A stretch of DNA of 64,000 bases from Colwellia sp. 12G3 (GCF_002836775.1 NZ_PJAQ01000008.1:39811-103810); one strand, 5' to 3'; shown: positions 1-9,722, numbered from the stretch's first letter. Notes: generated from the sequence alone by a model not told the origin. Translations and numbers: made by a program.

Positions 1-1560
1 GATCAAAATGCCTCTAAAGATGAAGGCGGTGCACGTAAAGAAGGCATAGCAAACTTGCTCGCTAGCCCATTGACAAATAATGATATAACACCCGCTAGCA
101 TTGGAGGCATGAACAATAGTGACAGCCTTTTTTCTGCCAATCATACTGCTGGTTGGGGCATGCGAGCAGATTATGTTTTACCTTCTCGTTCAGGTTTCAA
201 GCTACAAAAAAATGGTGTGTTTTGGCCAGAGAAAACCTCCCCTCTTTATCGTTTGATTGATACCCGTTCAGCTTCTTCAGACCATCGTTTAGTCTGGGCT
301 GACTTAGCGCTAACAACGAAAGAGAAAGTCGCAAAAAATATTATCATGGTTATTGGTGATGGAATGGGACCTGCCTACACCACTGGTTACCGTTATTTTA
401 TGGACGATAAAAGTACACCTCTGGTAGAAACAACTGTGTTTGATGATTTATTAGCCGGCATGGTTAGTACTTATCCAGTACACACTCAAGGTTATGTCAC
501 TGACTCTGCTGCCGCAGCCACTGCGTTATCTACTGGACATAAAACTTATAATGGCGCCATCGGTGTTGATACAAATAAGAAACCTTTATTAACCCTAATG
601 GAGTTAGCTAAACAATTAGGTAAAAAAACGGGCTTAGTCGTTACCTCACAAATTAATCATGCGACACCTGCCGCTTATTTTTCTCACAATGAAAGTCGTA
701 AAAATTACAATGGAATTGCCGACAGTTACTTTGATAATCGGATAAAAGGTCAGTTTAAAGCAGACGTTATGTTGGGGGGCGGTACAAAATATTTTAATCG
801 CCAAGATAGGAACTTAGTCAACGAATTCAAAAACGCTGGCTTCCAATATATTGATGATTTTTCCAAACTTGCTTCACTCAATAAACAACAAGCAGTATTA
901 GGTTTGTTTGCAGAAATGGGCTTGCCTTGGACCTTAGATAATAAAAATAATAACCACCTGTTAACAATGACCAAAAGCGCTGTTAAACAATTAGAAAACG
1001 TTGACGGTTATGTCTTACTTGTTGAAGCTAGCCAAATAGATTGGGCTGGACACAGCAATGATATAGCTGCCGCTATGGGTGAAATGTCGGATTTAGCGAA
1101 CACTTTAACTTGGCTAAAAAATTATGCAGAAAACAGCAATGATACTTTATTAGTTGCCACGGCAGATCATAGCACTGGCGGTTTAACACTTGGTGCTAAG
1201 GGTGATTACCGTTGGCAACCTGAGTATTTGAAAAGCTTAACCATGTCCCCTCAGAGCATTGCGGCAAAATTAGCACAACAAAAAAAGGGGGTCTCCGCAG
1301 AAAAATTATCGGCTTTACTTGGATTTCCTGTGTCTGCTCAGGAAGCTGATTTATTTATTAATCAAAAAGATGAAAAATTAATCTATCAAACGTTAAAACA
1401 ATTAATCGATATAAAAACCAATACTGGCTGGACCTCAAGCGGTCATACCGGTATTGATGTACAGGTGTTTTCTACTGGCACTGGCGCTAACAATTTTACG
1501 GTGCATCAAACCAATACGGACATAGCAAACAAGCTATTTACCGTACTCAAATCACATTAA
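1..1560 (+). CDS. EEP-family phosphodiesterase fused to alkaline phosphatase (5' end outside window)
   Basis: The reading frame is open from base 1 without a stop, so the gene starts upstream; a TTG at 55 is only an internal codon. The first ~100 residues end in RADYVLPS and SSDHRLVWADL, which is the C-terminal part of an endonuclease/exonuclease/phosphatase domain (the SDHR/HRLV His motif). A complete alkaline phosphatase domain follows: metal-binding VIGDGMG (about base 350), nucleophile Ser in DSAAAATALSTGH (Ser codon 505-507), VEASQIDWAGHSND, TADHSTGG and the metal His in SSGHTGID. Known chemistry suggests cleavage of phosphodiesters followed by release of phosphate from nucleotides outside the cytoplasm. 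It ends 64 bp before a secreted nuclease on the same strand, so the two may form an operon. The fusion is clear; the substrate is inferred. Confidence 0.88.
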   Translation, partial: DQNASKDEGGARKEGIANLLASPLTNNDITPASIGGMNNSDSLFSANHTAGWGMRADYVLPSRSGFKLQKNGVFWPEKTSPLYRLIDTRSASSDHRLVWADLALTTKEKVAKNIIMVIGDGMGPAYTTGYRYFMDDKSTPLVETTVFDDLLAGMVSTYPVHTQGYVTDSAAAATALSTGHKTYNGAIGVDTNKKPLLTLMELAKQLGKKTGLVVTSQINHATPAAYFSHNESRKNYNGIADSYFDNRIKGQFKADVMLGGGTKYFNRQDRNLVNEFKNAGFQYIDDFSKLASLNKQQAVLGLFAEMGLPWTLDNKNNNHLLTMTKSAVKQLENVDGYVLLVEASQIDWAGHSNDIAAAMGEMSDLANTLTWLKNYAENSNDTLLVATADHSTGGLTLGAKGDYRWQPEYLKSLTMSPQSIAAKLAQQKKGVSAEKLSALLGFPVSAQEADLFINQKDEKLIYQTLKQLIDIKTNTGWTSSGHTGIDVQVFSTGTGANNFTVHQTNTDIANKLFTVLKSH

Positions 1561-1624
1561 CTCACAGCAATTAATACTAACTAAAAGACTCAATACCATT
1601 GAGCAAACAACCCAAAGGAAAATT

Positions 1625-3442
1625 ATGAAAATACAAATGTTATCTGCAGTACTAGGCCTTAGCGTACTTACCAGCCATGCGAATGTCGTGATCACTGAAT
1701 ATGTTGAAGGGGGGAGCAGCAATAAAGCCATTGAAATTTCAAACTTAGGTAGCGCAGATGTCGACTTAGCCGCAGGAGGTTATAAACTCGATCTTTTTGC
1801 TAATGGTAAAACAGAAAGTACTAACGGTATTTTACTACAAGGTTTATTGACACCGGGCTCTAGCATTGTTGTTTATAATAATGGTGCAACAGATGCCTTT
1901 AAATTTGATGCTCCTCTCGGTATGTCAGATGCCAGTGCTACTTATTTTAATGGTGATGATGCCTTAGTACTTTCAAATGCTGATGGTGTTATTGATAGCT
2001 TTGGACAATTAGGCACAGATCCTGGTAGTAATTGGGGTGATGGTGATTTTGCCACTAAAGATCATACCTTACGCCGCAAAGTATCAATTACTCAAGGCGA
2101 TGTCACTACAGATGATGCTTTTGACCCGTCAACTGAATGGTCAACTTTTGCTAAAGATACCGCTGATGGTTTAGGTTGTACTGGCGAAGTCGCTTGTGAT
2201 GGATCCCAACCTTTACCTACTGCCGGTACGTTAATAGTTGACAGCACTACGCCTGTTGATGAAATTTGTACAAACTGCCCTGACATAACAAAAATTGCCG
2301 ACCGTGCGACATATGTTCAAGCGAGTTATTACGCTAATGCAAATGCCGCTGAAGCGAATGCTTTACGTGCTGCAATCACCACAGATATCAGCGCAGTCCA
2401 TAAGCAACTGAGCTATTCAGAGGTATGGACAGCATTAACTTACACCGATGAAGATCCCGCTAATAGTGACAATATTATTTTACTTTATTCTGGACGTTCT
2501 ATAGCCAAAAAAGATAATGGCAGTGGTTCAGCTTCAAGTAATCAAGATTTTTGGAATCGCGAACACACTTGGGCAAAGTCTCATGGTTTCCCTGAGACTA
2601 GTCAGTTAGGTTATACCGATATACATCACTTACGCCCAACAGATGTTTCAATTAATAGTGACCGTGGTAATCGTGATTTTGATATTGGTGGTACTTCTAA
2701 TGTCGAAGCACCTGCTAATATGAGCACAGCAGATACTTGGGAACCAAGAGATGAAGTCAAAGGTGATGTTGCCCGTATGATGTTCTATATGGATGTACGT
2801 TACGATGCAGGTACAGAAACCACCATGCCTGACTTAATATTAGTCGATAGTGTTGGTACAGCAACGAGCACTTTAAGCGATGGTACAGGTGAACTAGGTA
2901 AATTGTGTACCTTATTTGATTGGCATTCTCAAGATCCTGTAGATACCTTAGAAACAAACCGTAACCACAGCATCTATGAATATCAAGGAAACCGTAACCC
3001 TTTTATCGATCATCCTGAATGGGTTGATAGTCTTTATGCCTCAGCTTGTGGTGGTGCAGATGGTGGTGATGCTAATGAAGCACCAACAGTTTCAGCAGGT
3101 GATGAACAGTCCGTAGCCTCTGCTGCTAACGTTACTTTAACCGCGACAGCTACAGATAGTGATGGCAGTATTGCTAGCTATGATTGGACGCAAACAAGTG
3201 GTAAAACTGCGACTATTACTAATGCTGATAGCGCGTCAGCAACTTTTGTAACACCAAAAGTAGGTAAAGATGAAAGCTTAGTGTTCATGGTTACCGTTAC
3301 TGATGATCTAGGTAAAACGAGTACAGCCTCTGTTACTATTAATGTAGCCGCTGAAGTGATAAATACTGAATCTAGTGGTGGTACTTTTTACTTTTTAATT
3401 GCAGGACTTACCTTACTATCAGTCAGAAGATTTAAAATTTAG
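1625..3442 (+). CDS. Secreted endonuclease I with lamin-tail and PKD-like domains and a GlyGly-CTERM-like tail
   Basis: The 605-residue protein starts with a Sec signal (MKIQMLSAVLGLSVLTSHA). Next is a lamin-tail-like domain (about 20-180; VVITEYVEGGSSNKAIEISN). The endonuclease I domain (about 220-475) carries NREHTWAKSHGF, DIHHLRPTD, SINSDRGNRDFD and NRNPFIDHPEW, the HNH/beta-beta-alpha metal motif of EndA/NucM/Vvn nucleases. A PKD/Ig-like domain (about 490-575) precedes a C-terminal SSGG, a hydrophobic helix and RRFKI. That tail is the pattern of GlyGly-CTERM proteins, which are processed by rhombosortase and exported by type II secretion. AAAGGAAAATT precedes the ATG. It lies 64 bp after the phosphatase fusion, which suggests joint extracellular DNA degradation. 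Domain calls are by eye. Confidence 0.9.
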   Translation: MKIQMLSAVLGLSVLTSHANVVITEYVEGGSSNKAIEISNLGSADVDLAAGGYKLDLFANGKTESTNGILLQGLLTPGSSIVVYNNGATDAFKFDAPLGMSDASATYFNGDDALVLSNADGVIDSFGQLGTDPGSNWGDGDFATKDHTLRRKVSITQGDVTTDDAFDPSTEWSTFAKDTADGLGCTGEVACDGSQPLPTAGTLIVDSTTPVDEICTNCPDITKIADRATYVQASYYANANAAEANALRAAITTDISAVHKQLSYSEVWTALTYTDEDPANSDNIILLYSGRSIAKKDNGSGSASSNQDFWNREHTWAKSHGFPETSQLGYTDIHHLRPTDVSINSDRGNRDFDIGGTSNVEAPANMSTADTWEPRDEVKGDVARMMFYMDVRYDAGTETTMPDLILVDSVGTATSTLSDGTGELGKLCTLFDWHSQDPVDTLETNRNHSIYEYQGNRNPFIDHPEWVDSLYASACGGADGGDANEAPTVSAGDEQSVASAANVTLTATATDSDGSIASYDWTQTSGKTATITNADSASATFVTPKVGKDESLVFMVTVTDDLGKTSTASVTINVAAEVINTESSGGTFYFLIAGLTLLSVRRFKI

Positions 3443-3472
3443 TTTAACGTCCTTTAGAATAATTTAATGAGT

Positions 3473-3511
3473 CAAGTTGCCTTTTTTCAAGGTAACTTGC
3501 TTCACTTTTTT
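3473..3511 (+). terminator. Rho-independent terminator after the nuclease gene
   Basis: An 11-bp stem (CAAGTTGCCTT with AAGGTAACTTG, one G-T pair) around a 5-base loop is followed within about 6 bases by a T run. It sits 30 bp after the stop codon of the secreted nuclease. Confidence 0.6.
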
Positions 3512-3612
3512 AACCGTACAAACTAGTCGTTATGACAAAAACCCCCTCCCCACTTTACTCCTATAGCAACTATACTTACATGACTAAACATCCCTAAAAG
3601 GTAATTGTTCCC

Positions 3613-4350
3613 ATGCGGTTTATTGTTTACTCTATCATGTCATCCTTGTTATTTTTATCATTAGCAAGCCATGGAGAAACGCTAAGGGTAATGCTTTACG
3701 ATACCAATAATCCACCCTACTCCTTTAAAAAAGAGGGTAAGCATCAAGGGATTTTTATTGATATTTTTCAACAGTTAGAAAAAATAAGCCCCTATAGATT
3801 TATCTTAATAGATTATCCTTTTGCTAGAGCACAGCACGAATTTTTCCTAGGGAATGTTGATATAGAACCCGGTATTTTCCATGGCTGGCGCATTGATGAA
3901 AAAGTATATGGTCAATACTCAATTACTTTTGCCAAAGCTGAAGATGTCATCGTTTTTAGAAAAGGTATGGCGTTCAATGTACAAACACCCGAAAACTTAT
4001 TTGGCAAAACGGTTGGTACCGTCAGGGGCTATAAGTACGGTAGATATGATCATCCTGAAGTGCTTCGTCAAGATAACAAAGGTGAAGGACTTATTTTAAA
4101 ACAGTTATTGTACAAACGCTTTGACCAAATTTTTATTGATAAACGAGTAATCCAATATTATATGCTTAAAGATAAAGCTTATCGTCAGCTAGAAATTGGT
4201 AATACGCTTTCATCCGTAAACGTTGGTCTAAGAGTCCATCCAAACAAAGTACATGCTTTACCTGCCTTAAACGCAGCAATACAACAAATGTTAACTACTG
4301 GGAAAATGAAAGAAATCTATCAAAAGTACCAATTAGCCGCCATTGACTAA
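3613..4350 (+). CDS. Periplasmic solute-binding protein, family 3-like
   Basis: The 245-residue protein has a Sec signal (about 1-21, ending LASHGE). Mature residues start ETLRVMLYDTNNPPYSF, the typical first strand of bacterial extracellular solute-binding family 3 proteins, and continue with GIFIDIFQQL and a C-terminal helix (GKMKEIYQKYQL). No permease or ATPase gene lies beside it, so it is an orphan binding protein. Such orphans in Alteromonadales may serve distant transporters or signal to membrane enzymes. The ligand cannot be read from the sequence. It lies between the nuclease and deoD, so a nucleic-acid-derived ligand is possible but only inferred from position. Confidence 0.8.
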   Translation: MRFIVYSIMSSLLFLSLASHGETLRVMLYDTNNPPYSFKKEGKHQGIFIDIFQQLEKISPYRFILIDYPFARAQHEFFLGNVDIEPGIFHGWRIDEKVYGQYSITFAKAEDVIVFRKGMAFNVQTPENLFGKTVGTVRGYKYGRYDHPEVLRQDNKGEGLILKQLLYKRFDQIFIDKRVIQYYMLKDKAYRQLEIGNTLSSVNVGLRVHPNKVHALPALNAAIQQMLTTGKMKEIYQKYQLAAID

Positions 4351-4363
4351 TAACGACCCTAAC

Positions 4364-4633
4364 TCATGATTTACTGTTTATCGTAGCCAAGTTAATAAGA
4401 CGTACCACTATAAAGCTTCGGTCAAACGTTCTGTTTGTCGGTAAAGGTCTTTGATTGGCAAAGGAAGTGGCTTTCATTACAAATTGAAATGTACCTTTTA
4501 CTCCTTCTGGCGCTATCGCTTCCGTTTGAGCAATTAAGTTCATCGTACTCGTTACTGTGGCATTAGTTGCGTATTTGTGTGATGGACTACAGGTGCTAAG
4601 CGCTAACACTGATATTAAAAGTAAAAACTTCAA
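4364..4633 (-). CDS. Small putative lipoprotein, function unknown
   Basis: An 89-residue frame starts at a TTG (4631-4633) with AAGGA about 10 bases upstream. The N-terminus MKFLLLISVLALSTCSP resembles a lipoprotein signal with a weak lipobox (LSTC; Thr at -1 is unusual). The middle has VKGTFQFVMKA, which looks like a beta-strand start of a small secreted domain. The C-terminus (SFIVVRLINLATINSKS) is not recognisable. In another frame the same bases read KDLYRQTERLTEAL before a stop, so a frameshifted C-terminus is possible. It converges with the solute-binding gene, 13 bp away. Family unknown. Confidence 0.45.
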   Translation of the reverse strand: MKFLLLISVLALSTCSPSHKYATNATVTSTMNLIAQTEAIAPEGVKGTFQFVMKATSFANQRPLPTNRTFDRSFIVVRLINLATINSKS

Positions 4634-4660
4634 ATTGACGACATCCTTGTTTTATATGAC

Positions 4661-4690
4661 TAACGAAAAGTTTCGACTTCCTTTTCGTTA
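4661..4690. other. Perfect 10-bp inverted repeat between deoD and the small lipoprotein gene
   Basis: TAACGAAAAG and CTTTTCGTTA are separated by 10 bases. There is no T run on either side, so it is not a standard terminator. It lies in the leader of the lipoprotein gene and about 65 bp after the deoD stop. A second palindrome (AGCTGATAATCAGCT, 4708-4722) lies nearby. The role is unknown; an RNA-end hairpin or a regulator site are both possible. Confidence 0.4.
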
Positions 4691-4753
4691 TAAAGTTAAC
4701 CTAGTGAAGCTGATAATCAGCTCCACATGAGTTTACAAAAGGTGTGGCAACAA

Positions 4754-5458
4754 CTAAACAATACTTTCCAGTGTCATTTCTATCATCTCACCAAATTTTA
4801 ATTGGCGATCTTCTGCAGACATTTTTTCACCTGTTTTGATATGGTCACTTACCGTAAGTAAACAAAGTGCTTTTTTTCCTAGTTCCGCAGCTACGCCATA
4901 AAGTCCAGCAGCTTCCATTTCTACAGCAAGAATTCCATATTTTTCAAGTTTTTTAAATACATCAAATTCAGGTACATAAAATAAGTCTGCCGAAAAAACA
5001 TTGCCGACTTTAGGTGTTTTTCCTAATCGTTTAGCCGTGGTAACAACTTTCTCTAATAGTTCATAATTTGCTATCGCAGCAAAATCGAAATTATTAAGTC
5101 GTTGACGATTAACATTAGAGTCGGTGCTTGCTCCCATCGCAATAACAATGTCTTCTAACTGTATATCATCACGAATTGAACCACAGCTACCTACGCGAAT
5201 AATATTCTCCACACCATAATCTCGATAGAGCTCAGTAGCATAAATAGACATAGAAGGGATACCCATGCCTGAGCCCATCACTGAAATACGCTTACCTTTG
5301 TATTCTCCTGTATAGCCAAACATATTTCTAACCGCGGTGACTTGCTTTACATTGGTTAGATAGTTTTCAGCGATAAATTGCGCCCGCAATGGATCGCCAG
5401 GCATGATAACTGTTTCGGCAAAATCACCGGCATGAGCTGATATATGTGCTGTTGGCAT
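4754..5458 (-). CDS. deoD: Purine nucleoside phosphorylase DeoD
   Basis: The 234-residue protein is the normal size for the hexameric bacterial enzyme. It starts [31 protein letters not shown] in pattern, with the phosphate-binding GDPLRA and the family motifs [18 protein letters not shown] and [11 protein letters not shown]; the catalytic Asp lies in TVSDHI. It cleaves purine (deoxy)nucleosides with phosphate to give the base and (deoxy)ribose-1-phosphate in the cytoplasm. It stands alone rather than in a deoCABD operon. A RutR-like palindrome lies 81 bp upstream of the start, and its neighbours are secreted nucleases, so it probably acts in salvage of imported nucleosides. Confidence 0.97.
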   Translation of the reverse strand: MPTAHISAHAGDFAETVIMPGDPLRAQFIAENYLTNVKQVTAVRNMFGYTGEYKGKRISVMGSGMGIPSMSIYATELYRDYGVENIIRVGSCGSIRDDIQLEDIVIAMGASTDSNVNRQRLNNFDFAAIANYELLEKVVTTAKRLGKTPKVGNVFSADLFYVPEFDVFKKLEKYGILAVEMEAAGLYGVAAELGKKALCLLTVSDHIKTGEKMSAEDRQLKFGEMIEMTLESIV

Positions 5459-5538
5459 AAGAATGTCCTAATCGTTATTATATTATTTAACTACATTTAC
5501 ATTATAGTTACTTAGTAGAATTACATAATAATAAATAC

Positions 5539-5554
5539 TTGACCATACAGTCAA
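5539..5554. promoter_or_regulatory. RutR-like operator palindrome upstream of deoD
   Basis: The sequence TTGACCATACAGTCAA matches the E. coli RutR consensus TTGACCANNTGGTCAA at 12 of 14 fixed positions. The flanking C and G extend the palindrome to CTTGAC...GTCAAG. It lies 81 bp before the deoD start and just upstream of a possible -10 hexamer (TATAAT on the minus strand, 5501-5506). Binding by the nearby RutR-like protein is inferred. Confidence 0.55.
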
Positions 5555-5766
5555 GTTATAATAATGGTAAAAACAACCTGTCCTATTGCCATTTTCAATC
5601 TCAAATTGAAAGCTTAAAATAACCACTTGTAGCAAAAAACACGTCAATATTTATACTATATTAACACCATGAATAGCTCTAATCACAGTAATGTAAATAG
5701 CACAAAAATTACGGCGCAAGGAGGGAAAAATAAAAATCAAGAGTTCCGCTTTTTTGGTATAACTCA

Positions 5767-5801
5767 ATAAAAAAGGTATTTAATCTTTAAGACTAAATAC
5801 C
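5767..5801 (-). terminator. Rho-independent terminator after nuclease 2
   Basis: On the minus strand GGTATTTA pairs with TAAATACC around an 11-base loop and is followed by a T-rich run. It lies 43 bp after the stop codon of the 5844-7478 gene. The rest of the 5459-5843 gap holds the deoD promoter region and the operator-like palindrome, with no other gene visible. Confidence 0.6.
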
Positions 5802-5843
5802 CACAATTATGTTTTTATAGCGCTTTATAAACTAATAAACGGT

Positions 5844-7478
5844 TTATAAGTTTCCCCAAATATTTTCAATGTACTCAGGATGGTCAACAAAAGGGTTACG
5901 GTTTCCTTGATGGCCAAATGCAGCTTCGTTACGATCAATTTCTTTTTTGCTAACGGGATCGTTAGCATGCCACCGCATTAACATTTCTAATTGCCATAAT
6001 TCAAACACTTGATTACTGCTACCATCTAAAATAGCATCACCATAAACTGAATTATTCTGCCAACTGCTAATAACATTTTCATAGCGAGTCGCCATATAAA
6101 AGTACGCTCGCGCTAAATCACCTTTAAATTCATCAATGGGTTCAAACACAGTACCGCTATAGCCTAAAGTACTCGTTGAAGAGCCTAATTTACTATTATT
6201 GGTTGAGGTAAAAGAGGCTGTTGCCACCTCCCCATAAGGGAAACCACTACGTTTTGAGTTGACATAACCATCGGTGGCATAAATGTGATGTACATCAGAG
6301 TTCATCGGCTCTACTTGGCCACCAAACCAACTCTTAGGGAAAGTATGCTCTCTATTGTAACAACCCCCTTCGCCACTATAATTACCACATTGATCGCTTA
6401 CTTTAGTGTAAGTATAATTGTCAGTTGAAATAGGATTTTCAGAATAAATATCTAAAATTGAACCATCATTTTCAAAATAAACATCGAGTGAATGATTTTC
6501 ATAAAATGTCCATAAAGCAGAATAACCTTGACCTGAATGGCCATTGATTAAGTTATGTAATTCTGTTTTTAAAGAATAACCCACTTGTGACGTTACCGTA
6601 TCGTAATACGTGCCCGTGTAAGTGCCTGAGCCACCTCCTCCACCGCCAGAATTTCCTAGGGTAAAGGTTTTAGTTTCAGTACTAGCAAAACTGCTCCCCG
6701 AAATTAGCGCTGTTCCAGCCAAAGATAAATCATAAGACCCATTGCCAAAATTACAACAAATACCATCACCATAGCTGTCATTTATGGTGAAGGAATAATC
6801 GCCATCAGCTAAACAAAAGTTTTCATTATAATTTGAAGAGTTACCATAACTATTACCACTGGCCACTTCTTGATTACTCGCATTCATTAACGTCCAGCTG
6901 GTTTCATAACCGTAGTTGTCGGTGACTAAACTAAACGCAACATCATTAGTGCTGCAACTTCCATCTCCTGTTCCACCGTTTGATGCTTGGGTCGGCTGAA
7001 AATAATCTACATAAACAATTTCAGTACCATCAAAGCCCGACGTGTCATAAAAACGCAAACCAACCGCAATGTCTGTCGTTGAACTTGCAACATAACTATG
7101 AGTAACTTGCTGCCATTGATTGAGTAGGCTTTCATTGGAGTAGCCTTGATAGCCATCAATATATAAACGCGCTTTAACACCACCTTCGGTATGATATATT
7201 CCTACAGAAAACTCATAGGTTTGTCCTGCAACAACACTAACCATTTGCCTAAAGTCAGTTGAACCTTGAGTACCTGTATTCACTGTAATGGCAGCAGAGC
7301 TAGAGCCTTCTTGTGTTAAAGTTGTATTTGGATTAACACTAATGCCAGAATCAATTGTAGTCCAGCCTGTAGGTAATCCATCAGACCATGTTTCAAAACT
7401 TCCATTAGTAACGTCTGCTGCTGCATAGCTACTAACAACACTGAGTAATAAAGCAGCAATATTATTTTTATAATTCAT
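5844..7478 (-). CDS. Secreted endonuclease I with N-terminal accessory domains (nuclease 2)
   Basis: The 544-residue protein has a Sec signal (about 1-22, ending SSYAAA). A carbohydrate-binding-like beta domain follows (NGSFETWSDGLPTGW, about 23-165). The next domain contains NDSYGDGICC (about 170-275), a motif seen in secreted marine hydrolases. After a glycine linker comes the endonuclease I domain (about 285-544) with CYNREHTFPKSWFGG, SDVHHIYATDG, VNSKRSGFPYGEV and NRNPFVDHPEY, containing the His-Asn metal site of the NucM/EndA family. It lacks the GlyGly-CTERM tail of nuclease 1, so it may be released freely. A RutR-like palindrome lies 139 bp upstream. Likely role: extracellular DNA or RNA digestion. 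Confidence 0.9.
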   Translation of the reverse strand: MNYKNNIAALLLSVVSSYAAADVTNGSFETWSDGLPTGWTTIDSGISVNPNTTLTQEGSSSAAITVNTGTQGSTDFRQMVSVVAGQTYEFSVGIYHTEGGVKARLYIDGYQGYSNESLLNQWQQVTHSYVASSTTDIAVGLRFYDTSGFDGTEIVYVDYFQPTQASNGGTGDGSCSTNDVAFSLVTDNYGYETSWTLMNASNQEVASGNSYGNSSNYNENFCLADGDYSFTINDSYGDGICCNFGNGSYDLSLAGTALISGSSFASTETKTFTLGNSGGGGGGSGTYTGTYYDTVTSQVGYSLKTELHNLINGHSGQGYSALWTFYENHSLDVYFENDGSILDIYSENPISTDNYTYTKVSDQCGNYSGEGGCYNREHTFPKSWFGGQVEPMNSDVHHIYATDGYVNSKRSGFPYGEVATASFTSTNNSKLGSSTSTLGYSGTVFEPIDEFKGDLARAYFYMATRYENVISSWQNNSVYGDAILDGSSNQVFELWQLEMLMRWHANDPVSKKEIDRNEAAFGHQGNRNPFVDHPEYIENIWGNL

Positions 7479-7616
7479 TTATTGATCTCACTTTTATTGA
7501 ATAATGATTACACCTCCCTATGTTCCTCTTGGCCTTGTATGTTGTCTAATCCATGAAACCGAACAAAATTCATACAGAGCCAGTACAAAATCAGTACTGA
7601 TACAACCTAATTAAAA

Positions 7617-7632
7617 CTGACCACATAGTCAA
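7617..7632. promoter_or_regulatory. RutR-like operator palindrome upstream of nuclease 2
   Basis: CTGACCACATAGTCAA matches TTGACCANNTGGTCAA at 12 of 14 fixed positions. On the minus strand it reads TTGACTATGTGGTCAG, so its left half could also serve as a -35 element. A second perfect palindrome, TCAGTACTGA, lies at 7591-7600 in the same promoter region. Regulation by the nearby TetR-type protein is inferred. Confidence 0.5.
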
Positions 7633-7730
7633 CTAACAAGTAACAAAAAAATAACATTTTTCCTATTCATTTTAAGCCAAGCACTGCAAGTGTTAAGTTA
7701 CAGCGCTAGGTAATAAAAAAACGGATACAC

Positions 7731-9722
7731 TTATAATAATTTAGCCGTATTAACGACATTATCTACGGTAAAACCAAAATGCTCTAGTAACACTTTACCC
7801 GGAGCTGATTCACCAAATCGGCTGATACCGACTACAGCACCACGTAAACCAACATATTTCCTCCAAAAATCAGCATGGCCCGTTTCAATAGCGATACGTT
7901 TAGTGACTATTGAGGGTAAAACGTCTTCTTTATAATCATCGGTCTGAGCATCAAATACATTAGTTGATGGCATAGAAACTACCCGTATCTTTTGTCCTTG
8001 TGCTGAGAGTACTTTGGCAGAGTCCAAGGCTAGTTGTACTTCAGAGCCTGTAGCAATCAAAATCACTTCAGGTGTACCTTCACAGTTAGTCAGTATGTAA
8101 GCGCCTTTTTCAATGTCAGTAACCTGTTTTTTATTACGGATTATTGCCGATAAATTTTGGCGAGAAAAAATTAATGCCGTAGGTGCCTGTTGATTTTTTA
8201 CTGCCATTTTCCAAGCAACAGCAGATTCTGTAGCATCACAAGGACGCCATGTTGTGAGATTAGGCGTGGTGCGTAAGTTTGTTAGTTGCTCGATTGGTTG
8301 ATGTGTTGGTCCGTCTTCCCCCTGGCCAATTGAGTCATGGGTGTACACAAAAATATTTTGAATACCCATGAGTGCTGACATGCGAACAGCATTTCGGGCG
8401 TACTCCATAAACATCATGAAGGTAGCGCCGTAGTTGATAAAACCACCATGCAAAGATATGCCATTCATGATGCCGCTCATACCAAATTCACGTACACCAT
8501 AATAAATATAATTACCCGCTGCATCACTTTCTATGCCCTTGGCATCTGGCCATAACGTCAGGTTAGAGCCGGCAAGATCGGCCGATCCGCCGAGTATTTC
8601 AGGTAAGATTGCTGCAAACTCAGTAATGGTGTTTTGTGACGCTTTCCGGCTGGCAATATTTTCGCCTTTGCTTTGACACAATTCGATATAAGCATCGGCT
8701 TTTTGCTCAAATTCTGCCGGTAGCTCTCCTTCAATAACCCTGCGCTTAAATTCCTCCGCTAGCTCTGGGTGCTCGGTACTATACGCTAAAAATTGTGCTG
8801 ACCAGCTAAGGCTATTATCATGGCCTTGTTGTTTATGATCCCACTGAGCATAAATTTCTTCAGGTATGGCAAAACGAGTTGCATCAGGCCACTCTAAAAA
8901 CTTACGGGTTGCAGAAATTTCATCATCGCCTAAAGGAGCGCCATGGCAATCATGCGATCCTGATTTGTTAGGCGAGCCAAAACCAATCACCGTTTTACAA
9001 CAAATCATCGTTGGCTTATCAGTAACCATTTTGGCTTGCTCAATAGCATTGTGTATTGCCATAGCATCATGACCATCCACACAAAGTACATGCCAGCCAT
9101 ATGCAGCAAAGCGTTCAGGGGTATTATCAGTGAACCAGCCTTTAACTTCGCCATCAATAGAAATGCCATTATCATCCCAAAAGACCACTAACTTCCCTAA
9201 CTTTAACGTACCAGCTAAAGAACAAACTTCATGAGAAATACCTTCCATCAAACAGCCATCACCTACAAAGCAGTAGGTAAAATGATCAACTATATTGTGC
9301 CCTTCTCGGTTAAATTGAGCCGCTAATGTTTTCTCTGCTATCGCCATGCCCACAGCATTAGAGATACCAGCACCTAGTGGTCCAGTTGTTGTTTCAACAC
9401 CTGGGGTATAACCATATTCAGGGTGGCCCGGTGTTTTAGAATGCAACTGACGAAAGTTCTTTAAATCATTTATTGATAAGTCATAACCTGAAAGATGCAA
9501 TAAGGAATAAATCAGCATAGATCCATGGCCATTGGAAAGTACAAATCTGTCACGATCGCACCAATCAGGATTTGTTGGGTCATGCTTTAAAAAATCTTGC
9601 CAAAGCACTTCAGCAATATCAGCCATACCCATGGGTGCTCCAGGATGACCAGATTTTGCTTTTTGAATAGCATCCATAGTTAATATTCTTATGGCATTTG
9701 CTCGTTTTTTACGTGACAACAT
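7731..9722 (-). CDS. tkt: Transketolase
   Basis: The 663-residue protein has the normal transketolase length. Key motifs are the substrate His in SGHPGAPMG, the thiamine-diphosphate motif [18 protein letters not shown], and the pyrimidine-domain segments [17 protein letters not shown] and [20 protein letters not shown] lies 6 bases before the ATG. It transfers two-carbon units between pentose phosphates and glycolytic sugars in the cytoplasm. It is not beside epd, pgk or fba as in many gammaproteobacteria. Instead it sits in a nucleic-acid use block with a RutR-like palindrome 65-80 bp upstream, so it may here drain ribose phosphate freed from nucleosides. A second tkt may exist elsewhere in the genome. 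Confidence 0.97.
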   Translation of the reverse strand: MLSRKKRANAIRILTMDAIQKAKSGHPGAPMGMADIAEVLWQDFLKHDPTNPDWCDRDRFVLSNGHGSMLIYSLLHLSGYDLSINDLKNFRQLHSKTPGHPEYGYTPGVETTTGPLGAGISNAVGMAIAEKTLAAQFNREGHNIVDHFTYCFVGDGCLMEGISHEVCSLAGTLKLGKLVVFWDDNGISIDGEVKGWFTDNTPERFAAYGWHVLCVDGHDAMAIHNAIEQAKMVTDKPTMICCKTVIGFGSPNKSGSHDCHGAPLGDDEISATRKFLEWPDATRFAIPEEIYAQWDHKQQGHDNSLSWSAQFLAYSTEHPELAEEFKRRVIEGELPAEFEQKADAYIELCQSKGENIASRKASQNTITEFAAILPEILGGSADLAGSNLTLWPDAKGIESDAAGNYIYYGVREFGMSGIMNGISLHGGFINYGATFMMFMEYARNAVRMSALMGIQNIFVYTHDSIGQGEDGPTHQPIEQLTNLRTTPNLTTWRPCDATESAVAWKMAVKNQQAPTALIFSRQNLSAIIRNKKQVTDIEKGAYILTNCEGTPEVILIATGSEVQLALDSAKVLSAQGQKIRVVSMPSTNVFDAQTDDYKEDVLPSIVTKRIAIETGHADFWRKYVGLRGAVVGISRFGESAPGKVLLEHFGFTVDNVVNTAKLL

